This document shows, in pieces, positions 9,366 through 17,834 of a DNA stretch of 64,000 nt. The translations under genes and the position numbers were made by a program. The stretch comes from G963701675 sp963701675. Lineage in GTDB: Bacteria > Planctomycetota > Planctomycetia > Gemmatales > Gemmataceae. The stretch lies in contig OY969623.1 in assembly GCA_963701675.1 (NCBI GenBank), positions 1,984,001 through 2,048,000 on the forward strand. Direction: 5' to 3'. Each line of letters starts with the position of its first letter. The stretch's first letter is position 1. Below the pieces are notes generated by a model. That model saw only the letters and a list, made by a program, of their open reading frames with translations. It was not told the origin of the DNA and ran no database searches.

Positions 9366-11036
9366 TCAGAAGGGTAAGTCGGAAACGGAGCATCCGCCCG
9401 CCAGTGTCGTCAGGTTTTCGTTTCGTGGCTGTCTTCTGGCGGACCCGTCGTTCTTGTACCAGGCAATCTTGTCGTCGTTGGAGGACACCGACAGGACGTC
9501 GGTGTCGCCATCGCCGTCCACGTCTGCCGCAAACACGCTGTGGGCCCCGTCCGCGGCAGTGCTAATGGTGTGCGTGGTAAAGTTCTGGCTACCGTCGTTC
9601 TGATACCAGGCGATCTTGTCGTCGATGAAGGACGCCGACAGGACGTCCGTATCGCCGTCGCCGTCCACGTCCGCCGCAAACACCCTCCGGGCCGCGCCCG
9701 CAGCGGTGCTGATGCTGTGGGCGCTGAAGCTCTGGCTGCCGTTGTTCTCGTACCAGGCGATCTTGTCGTCATACACGGACGCCGAGAGGACATCGGTGTC
9801 GCCGTCGCCGTCCACGTCCGCCGCAAACACGCTAACGGCCCCATTCGCGGCCGTGCTGATGCTGTGGGCGGTGAAGTTCTGACTGCCGTCGTTCTCGTAC
9901 CAGGCGATCTTGTCGTCATACACGGACGCCGAGAGGACATCGGTGTCGCCGTCGCCGTCCACGTCCGCCGCAAACACGCTGTAGGCCCCGTCGGCGGCGC
10001 TACCGATGGTATGGGGGGTGAAATTCTGGTTACCGTCGTTCTCGTACCAAGCAATCTTGTCGTCAATGAGGGACGCGGAGAGGACGTCGGTGTCGCCGTC
10101 GCCGTCCACATCCGAAGCAAACACGCTCCGGGCCTAGTTGGCGCCGGTGCTGATGGTGTGGGGAGTGAAGTTCTGGTTACCATCGTTCTCGTACCAAGCA
10201 ATCTTGTTGTCAATAAGGGACGCGGAGAGGACGTCGGTGTCGCCGTCGCCGTCCACATCCGAAGCAAACACGCTCAGGGGCGCCTTCGCCGCGGTGCTGA
10301 CAGTGTGGGCGCTGAAGCAGCCGCACGCCGGCTTTGGCGGCAGGATGGTCACGGCGTGGTCCTCCACCTCGCCGTCGGCCGCCACTCCACCCACGCCCAA
10401 GTTGCCTTCCGTGCTCAGCCGGAACCGGGCATAGGTCGTCCCATCCGCGGCCCAACTGGGCACGTCGAACGTGAATGTGTTGTCGCCCGTGACCAGCGGC
10501 ACGCGATCCGCGATCTGTTCCAGCGGCCCGCCCCAAGCCCCATCGCGGTTGAAATCGATCCAAGCATCCAGCTTGGCGGCGCCTCCACGCACATTGACCA
10601 TCGCGGCCGCCGCTAGCTGGCCGGCGCGAATCGTGCCGAAGATGATGCCGTCTTCGTCGTCGATGCCGGTGTTGTCGTCGCCGTTGGCGCCTGTCGAATG
10701 CGTGCCGTCGGCTTCCGCATCTTGCCGGGACTTGTTTCCAATGGCCATGACGCATGAGTTTATCTCCGCACCGGACCTCGTTTTCGCGGCGAGCGCTTTC
10801 CGCCAGGAGACGGGGCGGAGGATTACGGGGATGACAACGGCCTTCCCGGCGGCATGAAGCTCAAGGGCACGCTTGGTCTCAATCTCGTAACAATAGTCGG
10901 AGGCCATGAAATCGGCGCTGATTAGAAGCAGAACAATATCGGCCCGCTCAAGGCTGTCGCTGATCTGCCCGCTCCATTCCTCGCCGGAGGTGATCCGTCG
11001 GTCGTGCCATGCGTCGAGCAGCCCGCGCCGTTCCAA
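9366..11036 (-). pseudogene. TIR - GEVED - VCBS repeat mosaic protein with internal stop
   Basis: Residues 1-80 are the last two thirds of a TIR domain: WHDRRITSGEEWSGQI, then the strand ADIVLLLIS and the SDYCYEIE motif holding the glutamate that is catalytic in NAD-cleaving TIRs. The first TIR strand is missing because the frame abuts a recombinase at about 11041-11050. The protein then becomes a GEVED-type module (DGDDNTGIDDEDG, DAWIDFNRDGAW, DGEVEDHAV) and six 42-residue VCBS/FG-GAP units (DVDGDGDTDVLSAS, then DDKIAWYEN). A TAG at 10134-10136 interrupts unit 1/2 in frame, and the remaining five units follow to 9366. The TIR-to-GEVED join near residue 90 looks artificial. Either this is a recombined pseudogene or, less likely, a novel receptor-like fusion. 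Confidence 0.75.
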
Positions 11037-11968
11037 GACCTTCAGATACCTTCGATAAACACCAGGTCTCCTTCGTCTCCGTGACCCAGCAGTTCAACAC
11101 GGCCCAGTCGATGGGTCGGCTGGTCTTGAACGTGCTCTTGTCGTTTGCCCAGTTCGAGCGGGAGATCATCTCCGAACGCACCCGCGACAAGATGGCCGCC
11201 ACCCGCCGCAAAGGCAAATGGACCGGCGGCCGGCACCTCTTGGGATATGATCTTGATCCGCTCCAGCGCCGCCTGGTGGTTAATGAAGACGAGGCCCGAC
11301 GGATACGCGATATCTTTACCTTGTTGTTGAACAAGCAGTCGCTCTGGCCGGTGGTGGCCGAATTGCACCGCCGCGGATGGCAGCACAAGGCATGGACCAC
11401 TCGCGCCGGCATCGAACGGGGCGGAGAACCGTTTACCACGGTCAGCGTCCAACGCTTGCTCACCAACCCCATCTACATCGGCAAGGTCGGCTACCAGGGC
11501 GAACTCCACGACGGCGAGCATCCGGCAATCATCGATACCGCCACCTGGCACAAGGTCCAGGCCATCCTCGCGCGCCGGGCGCGTTCAGCGTCGACAGCGC
11601 GTTCGCCTTCGGGCGCCTTGCTGCAAGGTTTGCTATATTGTCGGGCCTGCGGTGGGTTGATGACGCCAACGCACACCTCGCGTCATGGTAAGCGCTATCG
11701 CTACTACGTCTGTCGTCAGACTTGGAAGCATCCGTCGGGGAAATCCCTGACCGTAGCCGCGGCCTCTATCGAAAGTGTCGTCTTAGATCAACTGGCACGG
11801 CGACAACACGGATCGGCCCAGATCCTGGGAACGCTCATCGCTCGAATCGACTTCGATGGTCCGCGCCGCCAGGTCACGATTCACTTCCACGATCCAGCGG
11901 CGGAACCGGTAGTCGATCTCGGAAACAAGAAGAGGGTCTTCCATGTCGCGTCGACGCGCTCCAAGTGA
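11009..11968 (+). pseudogene. large serine recombinase, N-terminus missing
   Basis: Similarity starts at FDKHQVSFVSVTQQFNTAQS, the end of the resolvase catalytic domain. It continues with MGRLVLNVLLSFAQFERE and the linker helix, a recombinase domain (residues about 70-170), and a zinc-ribbon region (LLYCRACGGLMTP, then YRYYVCR). The N-terminal part with the nucleophilic serine is absent, and the first 13 residues are read from sequence antisense to the TIR fragment, so strand exchange should be impossible. Large serine recombinases integrate phages or conjugative elements. This one probably served a lost element whose HTH partner gene follows with a 26-base overlap. Confidence 0.85.
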
Positions 11969-12284
11969 ACTCCACGGACGGGTGCCGCGGGCGGCACGTC
12001 TGTTGGCCCTGGCGCATCGTTTCGAACAATTGATCGCCGAGGGCGTGGTCACCGACTACGCCGAACTGGCGCGTCTGGGCCAGGTCAGCCGCGCTCGCAT
12101 CAGCCAAATCATGCGCCTACGCTATCTGGCGCCCGATCTTCAGGAAACCATTCTGTTTTGCCGAACCCGACACGGCCCAGACCCAATCTCCGTAGCCACG
12201 CTCCTGGCCATCGCCGCGCGCTGGGACTGGCAGGAACAAAGACGTTGCTGGCACGCTCAACTTCATTGGAAGACCAAGCCATGA
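11943..12284 (+). CDS. small HTH protein coupled to the recombinase
   Basis: A 113-residue basic protein whose ATG lies inside the end of the recombinase gene, the usual arrangement for recombinase-associated accessory genes. The middle (VVTDYAELARLGQVSRARIS, then QIMRLRYLAPDLQETIL) is a ParB/KorB-like helix-turn-helix. It may regulate or assist recombination. No further domain is visible. Its partner is truncated, so present function is doubtful even though this frame is intact. Confidence 0.7.
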   Translation: MSRRRAPSELHGRVPRAARLLALAHRFEQLIAEGVVTDYAELARLGQVSRARISQIMRLRYLAPDLQETILFCRTRHGPDPISVATLLAIAARWDWQEQRRCWHAQLHWKTKP

Positions 12285-12766
12285 TCCGCCACTTCGACCA
12301 CACCGACCTGCTCGGCTGGCAGCGCCCAGCACGGACGTTCGAGTCGGTTCACCCGCCGCTCCGACCCGGCGCCTCGACGGCGAAGGCAGCGCCCAGCGGA
12401 CGCCGATTTCGAACATTCGAAATTCCGCCCCGGCTGTGAACTGCACAAGCGATCTCTCATGTCTCTAGAAAACGCCGTGAAAAACAGGTCGAACGATGCT
12501 TGACCCAGTAGTTGACAACTCCGACCTGTTCCCAACTGGGTCAAAAGTTCGAATTGCGCAAGGGGAGGCGGTTGATGCAGTTCGAAACTCGCTGCCCGCC
12601 GGCCGGCTCCGTTACACAGGGGTCGGCCCGCGGTGTTTTACGAACTACGCGCAGATCAATTGCGGGTTCTTGCACTCCCGATTTAAGGGCCGCTACTGAC
12701 AGCGGTCCGAGGCGATGAGAAGCACCTGGGCCGAATAAAACGGCATTTCGTGGACGCTACGCCTCG
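12285..12766. other. intergenic, no gene seen
   Basis: No coding pattern was recognised. It contains an 8-base inverted repeat, GACCCAGT (12502-12509) and ACTGGGTC (12535-12542), of unknown meaning. Confidence 0.45.
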
Positions 12767-13168
12767 TTAGCGACCGCGGCCAGCCGGTGTACCCGTCACT
12801 CGAAAGGCGCAGCGCGTGGTATTGCTGATCTTCCATTCACCGCGATCTGCACGTTGGCCATGCGGGCCGATGTCGCCTGTCGAGTTGAGGGACCACACCG
12901 CAAATGTCTCCACCGTTGACGCGGCGACGACCCAGTACCGGGCGCCCTTTTGCAAGACCGGATGTTGCACGGACTCTACGACAACCGGGGGATTCTCTTT
13001 GTTGTTCAGCGGCATCTCGCCGACAACCTGAAACGCCTCGATGACGGTCCCCGGCTTCCCCTTGTCGTCGGTCATGAGGTAGAGGAAAAAGTGATTGTCG
13101 CCTTCAACACGGGCGATGGCTAGTTCGATCGTGTCCAACGTGTAGCTTTGGTCGCTCACACTCTGCAC
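12767..13168 (-). pseudogene. choice-of-anchor R-like secreted protein, C-terminal fragment
   Basis: The fragment reads SYTLDTIELAIARVEG, LMTDDKGKPGTVIEAFQVVG, GARYWVVAAS and VWSLNSTGDIG. This resembles the beta-sandwich called choice-of-anchor R in exported proteins (an animated-bar style layout with PGT and YWVV landmarks). The frame upstream meets a TGA directly before residue 1, with no start or signal peptide, so the N-terminal part has been lost. The family assignment comes from pattern memory and is moderate. Confidence 0.5.
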
Positions 13169-13237
13169 GTGGCTTTGTCATCCAGTCGTAGCGATGGCGG
13201 CTGTAGTCACAATCACGCGCGTAATGAATTTGCGTAC

Positions 13238-14262
13238 TTAGTCCGCCGCACCTCTAGCGGTACGAGCCTTTTCGACGATCCGGGTCAACGTATCTGGGAC
13301 CAGTCTCTCAGCAAAGCCAGCAATGAAGGACCAGACGATCAATTTCGAATAATCGGCGAAGCTATTCGGGCCTGTATGCTGCATGACTTCAATAACACTC
13401 CAATTGTTCGCCGTTTCCGGCGGAAATGCAGGGAAAAGGCTTCCTCCGAGCAATCCACCAGCGAGCATCAAGTAAAGAACTACGGCAAAAATTGCTCCAC
13501 TTAGGGCGCAAGCAAGATACTGGACGACCCATGAATCAACTCCGAGACATTGAACAGGGGGTCGCCCTCTTGTGAGAAGCTCTGGAATCGCTGCTGAACG
13601 CTCATAAGCCCTCCCATCATCCCTGCAAATACGGTTACGAGAAGCGCGGAGGGGCGAAAACCCCTAATAGCGGACATCATCGCTGACCATGACCATGCGG
13701 GCGCCTCGTCTCCGGTGTCTCCAGCAATGGGAATACTCAAGAGGGTAACGTATATAATGACTGCGACCAATCCTATTAGCGTGATCCACCAGACCAATGA
13801 AGAGAGCTTTTCTCGGATTTGTTCCCTGATGGGCGTTATTGCATACCGCAAGTGCAGTTCACGTAGCAGGAATTCGATGTCCGCCTTCATCACCTCAGTT
13901 GTTGGAGCAGGTTGCGTTTCGGGATCAGGTGGCTTCGAAGCAATGTACGCCTCATAGTCCCTCAATCCGGCCACCTGCCGGTAGCGCGACCGAAGGCCCA
14001 AAACTATTTGCCGGAGTTTTTCCGGTGGCTGCAACCGGGCAAGCACTAAGTCAAACGTATACACATCACGCCAGGTTAGAACACCAGCATCACTCTTCTT
14101 GACGATTTCCTCCACAAGCGTTTGGTGTCGTTCCTTGGTTGCCTCCGCCGGCAAGCCGCAATACTCCGCGTATAAGCTATCAAAATAGATCTGCCCATAC
14201 GCGGGCACTTGGTTTTGCAGCTTCCCGCCCAGAGCTTTCCACAATCGGTTGATCTTACCCAT
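13238..14262 (-). CDS. multi-pass membrane protein of unknown function, frameshifted
   Basis: The first 253 residues hold a soluble helical part (1-150), a membrane segment (VWWITLIGLVAVIIYVTLL), a second hydrophobic stretch (ALLVTVFAGMMGGLMSVQQR) and the start of a third. The frame then stops at 13501-13503. One base to the side the same protein continues: LSGAIFAVVLYLMLAGGLLG, LFPAFPP, then LIVWSFIAGFAERLVPDTL and a stop at 13238. Adding one C to the CCC run at 13504-13506 restores a single protein. The GMMGGLMSVQQR and FIAGFAERLVPD landmarks match a family of uncharacterised bacterial membrane proteins. Function is unknown. Confidence 0.75.
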
Positions 14263-14355
14263 GGTTCACCGGAAAAAAACCAACAACTGTTCGGTCCCCT
14301 GAAATCAAGATAGCGAAACTCCATCCGACTTCCTGGATTTTCACAGTCGCGCGTC

Positions 14356-14709
14356 TCAACTGATAGACGGAGGGGCCGAGCAAGCCAAGGCAATGAGTCG
14401 CGCCTCCGCCCGGCCATCCAACTTGCGTGGCCGACTCGGCTCGTCCTGCGGCTTGCGGTATAAGGCCGCTTCTAAGCCGCGCTCAACAAAGCGTTGTCGG
14501 ACCCGCTCTACCGTCCGCACCCCGACCTCCAGCGCATCCGCGATTTCCACATCCGTTAACGCTGGCCGGGCATCAGGCTGGTCTGCTTGCAGAAGTACCC
14601 TCGCCCGCGTCAGAGTTAAAGCCGACGTTTTTCCCCGTGACACCATGCGGGAGAGATGTTCACGTTCTTCATCAGTCAACGTTACCACGTACTTCTTGTT
14701 GGACACCAC
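14356..14709 (-). pseudogene. IS630-family transposase, N-terminal fragment
   Basis: The start is GTG at 14709 or 14706. VSNKKYVVTLTDEEREHL and an HTH region (LTDVEIADALEVGVRTVERV, then ERGLEAALYRKP) are typical of the IS630 helix-turn-helix module. The frame breaks right after RLIALACSAPP, where the DDE domain should begin, so the element is inactive. Its upstream end cuts the neighbouring kinase gene near 14790. Confidence 0.75.
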
Positions 14710-14743
14710 GGACTCCTTTCCGATGGGTAGGAAAGGAGTTATT

Positions 14744-15286
14744 TCAGCTGACCGCACACTGCCCGTCAACTGGAACGTGATGGTCTACTAGGCTTCCAAG
14801 ATGATATGCGTCACAACCGAAGCGCCGAACGCTTACCTGCGAAGCTACGTCTCCGTATAGGAGCTCCGGCGGAGCGTAGCCGGTTTGACCCGCAACAGGA
14901 AGTTCGTCAAACGGGGAACGAAAATCCTTTGCCCAAGCTCGGCCAAAGTCAGCAATCTTTGATCCGGCGCTGTTGTTAAAAACCAGGACGTTTGACGGCT
15001 TCAAATCCTGATGCGCGATATTGGCTCTGTGAAGTTCTTCTAACCCTGTGGCCACGTGGTGCAGGGTACGAAGCACAAACGCAATATCAAAATTCTGCTG
15101 TGCGTCTAAGTGCGCACGAATGTCGCCCCCTTCGGCTAGTTCAAAGATTAAGTATTCCACTTTCGTGAACGGGTTATTTGGATCTATCAACACGAAGGAG
15201 CTTTCGATCGCGTGCACCACTCGTTTCAATGAGTGGTCACGACATTTTTCACACACCTTCTTTTCAAATAGGTAGGCATTAGTCAT
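14744..15286 (-). pseudogene. Ser/Thr protein kinase, central fragment
   Basis: The fragment contains the catalytic loop HQDLKPSNVL (R replaced by Q in the HRD position), the magnesium motif DFG and an APE-like APPELLYGD. The glycine loop and catalytic lysine are missing at the N-terminus, which abuts the relaxase tail at about 15290. The C-lobe ends at GCDAYHLGSL where IS630 sequence begins. It is the remainder of an eukaryotic-like kinase and is not expected to be active. Confidence 0.75.
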
Positions 15287-16075
15287 CGCCTCGCACGAAA
15301 CTGTGCTCGATGGCATGATCCACCGCCGGCTGCTCTTTGCACTGAACTATCGCCTGCTTCCGAGCATTCACGGCAGCGATCCTCGCGCGTTCGTCGGGCG
15401 TCAAATGAGCCTGCCATTCCTTCCGCAGCTTCTCCCACGAAAGCGCCGGGCCTTTTTTCTCACGCGTCTCCGCCCCAAGCTCCGCCTTGCGGTCAGGGTC
15501 CAGAAGGCCCCGCTCGGCCGCCACCTTTTCAATCAGGGCGGTCCGCCGCGAAAATCGCTTGAGCACGTCAGCCGGTATTCCGGCAATCTCGAAATCGTCC
15601 CGCTTGCGGGTGACGCCAAAGCCTAAGTCCTGAAGCCGATTGGCCAGCCGCACGCGGAACGCCGCCTGAAAATACAGTGCGTCACGTTTCAGTTCCCGAA
15701 ACTGCCCCGCCTTCCAACGTTTCTCCGCCTCATCCCAGGTCGTGTTAAAAACAAAGACATGGGAAATGGAGCTGGGGATCGGGAATACCGTTCACCGGCC
15801 GCGAGGTGGTGTGGATGAATTCCGCCCAGACCATGTTTGCGCTGGTACGGTCGACCTCAACGCCCTTCCTTCGGACGCGGGTCTTCATCTCGGTCTCCAT
15901 TTCCCGCATGGTCTCGCCGACGGCCGAACGAAAGGAGTCGAGGATTTTCTCATCGCCGCTCAGGCCGTAAAGCAGCGAGACGGATTTGGGCACTGAGAAT
16001 GTGAAATCGTAGCCGACGGTGCGTTGCGAGCGCGTCCGCACGGTGAGTTTATCGCCAGTTTGTGGATGAAGATTA

Positions 16076-16084
16076 TCGCAGAGC
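16076..16084. repeat. target site duplication, left copy
   Basis: TCGCAGAGC borders the left end of IS256 and is the same as 17522-17530. It belongs to the relaxase gene. Confidence 0.9.
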
Positions 16085-17521
16085 GAGATATTGTCAAATC
16101 TTGGGTTCCAGGAATCCGGGATCAGGCGGCTTCCTGCAATACTCCGTCGACAAAAATCTTTCCTTGAAGAAGCGGTGCCAGGTGCTCATGGCCATTGAGC
16201 CGTCGCCATCGCTTTTGAGCGGCCTGGGCCAACTTGAACATCATCGCTAAGCTCGTTTTCCGCGTACCGCTCCCTTTCGTTCTTCGGTGGCGAAGACGAA
16301 TCGTCGCGAATGTCGATTCGATCGGATTCGTCGTTCGCAGATGTTTCCAGTGCTCCGCCGGGAAGTCGTAGAAGGCCAACAACACCTCACGGTCCTTCCG
16401 CAAGCATTCCCAGGCTTCTTCGTACTTCGCCTGATATTTGGCGAGGAACTTGTCGAACGCTTGGTTGGCCGCTTCCCGCGTCTCCGCCAACCAGATTTCA
16501 TGGAGATCAGCCTTGGCTCGGGGCTGCACACTCCGGGGCATCTTGTTGAGAACATTGGCCGTCTTGTGCACCCAGCAACGTTGTTCCCGTGTCTCCGGAT
16601 ATACCTTGCGAAGGGCCGCCCAGAATCCCAAGGCGCCATCACCCGTCGCCAACTGCGGGGTCAGCGTTAACCCACGTTGCTTCAGATCGACGAGCAGCTC
16701 ATACCAACTCTGCTCGCTCTCGCGATAGCCATCCATGACCGCGATCAGTTCTTTGTGACCGTCCGCAGTCGCGCCCATGAGCACCAGCATGCACTGCCGC
16801 TTTTTTTCCGTGTCTTCGAGGCGCACGTTGACGTAGATGCCATCGGCCCAAATGTAGACGTACGATTTGCCGCTGAGGTCACGCCGATTCCATTCGTCGT
16901 ACTCCGTGGTCCACTGTTCCTTGAGACGAACGATCACATTCGGACTCAGCCCCTTGGCAGATTCGCCCAACAGCGACTGGAGCACCTCCGAAAAATCTCC
17001 CGTGGAAATCCCTTTGAGGTAAAGCCAGGGAATGAACTCCTCGATCGCTTTGCTGCGCCGAAGGTACGGAGGCAACAGTGCCGAGCTGAACTGCACCCGC
17101 TCGTCCCGGTTCGGCGAGTTGTCCCGCACGCGTGGCTGCTGAATCTCCAACACGCCGGCGCCGGTCACGATCTTGCGCGTCGGCTTGCGACCGTTGCCAA
17201 CGACCAGGCGATTACCTCTGCCATCGCGCCGCCCATGGTGCTCCTGGAGAAACTCCTGGACCTCGGCCTCAATGGCCTTTTGGAGCATCTGCTGAGCGCC
17301 GTGGTGGACCACCTCATCGAGAAGCCGGCGCCCTTCGAATCGCTCGCGGAAGTGGGCCACTTCCAGATCCACGGAACCAACCTCTGGTTTTTCAATACTG
17401 AATGCCGTAGTCTCGTTCATGGCGTATCCTCGTTGGGTCAGCTGATGAAGTAAATCCAAATCACCAGCAGGATACGCCGCCTTTTCCCTCTCAACTAGAA
17501 CCCATCATTCGAGAATATCTC
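16085..17521 (-). mobile_element. complete IS256-family insertion sequence
   Basis: About 1437 bases with imperfect terminal inverted repeats. Both ends read inward as GAGATATT, one variable base, TC, one variable base, AAT, and then TGGGTTC. A 9-base direct repeat flanks the element, as expected for this family. The transposase is intact, so the copy may be active and is probably a recent insertion into the relaxase gene. Confidence 0.92.
16122..17420 (-). CDS. IS256-family (Mutator-type) transposase
   Basis: This is the DDE transposase of the element above. The ATG at 17420 follows GAGGA; a TTG at 17459 is the alternative. Catalytic-type residues are visible in IWADGIYVNV (first D), QLATGDGALGFW (second D) and TTNPIESTFATIR (E), together with the family-typical C-H block REQRCWVHKTANVLNKMP. 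Length (about 430 residues) is normal and the frame is undisturbed, in contrast to most neighbours. Confidence 0.95.
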   Translation of the reverse strand: MNETTAFSIEKPEVGSVDLEVAHFRERFEGRRLLDEVVHHGAQQMLQKAIEAEVQEFLQEHHGRRDGRGNRLVVGNGRKPTRKIVTGAGVLEIQQPRVRDNSPNRDERVQFSSALLPPYLRRSKAIEEFIPWLYLKGISTGDFSEVLQSLLGESAKGLSPNVIVRLKEQWTTEYDEWNRRDLSGKSYVYIWADGIYVNVRLEDTEKKRQCMLVLMGATADGHKELIAVMDGYRESEQSWYELLVDLKQRGLTLTPQLATGDGALGFWAALRKVYPETREQRCWVHKTANVLNKMPRSVQPRAKADLHEIWLAETREAANQAFDKFLAKYQAKYEEAWECLRKDREVLLAFYDFPAEHWKHLRTTNPIESTFATIRLRHRRTKGSGTRKTSLAMMFKLAQAAQKRWRRLNGHEHLAPLLQGKIFVDGVLQEAA

Positions 17522-17530
17522 TCGCAGAGC
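17522..17530. repeat. target site duplication, right copy
   Basis: Right copy of TCGCAGAGC bordering IS256. Confidence 0.9.
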
Positions 17531-17834
17531 CGCTCGAACGAGAGCTTGTCTACCGTGCCTTCGAGTCCTAGCCTTGCAGCCCCTTTGCCGCCCCAAAAAC
17601 CGACAAGTTCTTGCCCTTCGCTGTAATAGTCTGCCGTCGCGTAGTAACGTTTCGCGTCCTTGGAGCTATCCTGTTGCGTGATGCGGATCACGCCTCATTT
17701 TAGGCTACCATAAACACGTTAACGAAATCTTAAGCGTTATCTGCTCTCCCGCAGCCAGCCTTGATCTGCGCGGCTGTCGCCCTTTCATGTTAGTCTCGGT
17801 TAGATTGGCGAGCCGTGACGTCGGCAGCCGGAAC

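Larger units (their letters stand above)
15279..17691 (-). pseudogene. MobF (TrwC-type) conjugative relaxase, interrupted by IS256
   Basis: TrwC-type relaxases nick the transfer origin of plasmids and ICEs. The N-terminus MIRITQQDSSKDAKRYYATA, with tyrosine-rich DYYSEGQ, runs from 17691 to the IS256 insertion. Removing the IS and one target copy joins SFERLC exactly to DNLHPQTGDKLTVRTRSQ. Next come TVGYDFTFSVPKSVSLLYGL and NGIPDPQLH. An extra T or C near 15761-15767 shifts the frame before VFVFNTTWDEAEKRW. Homology ends near AVDHAIEHSF at about 15290, so the relaxase C-terminus and any helicase domain are lost. It marks a dead conjugative element. Confidence 0.87.

Noticed and set aside
9480..10290. 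CRISPR-like regular repeats
   Set aside because: The 126-base period is coding (42-residue VCBS units) and the units are contiguous with no unique spacers.
9410..10616. Long open frames on both strands over the VCBS repeat region (for example 9410-10267 minus and 9540-10616 plus)
   Set aside because: They are shadows of the tandem repeat gene. Their products are low-complexity (TATATPTSSPR, VAVHVRRKH) and only the frame with DVDGDGDTDVLS makes sense.
16677..17453. 258-codon plus-strand frame in IS256
   Set aside because: Antisense to the transposase; no protein features.
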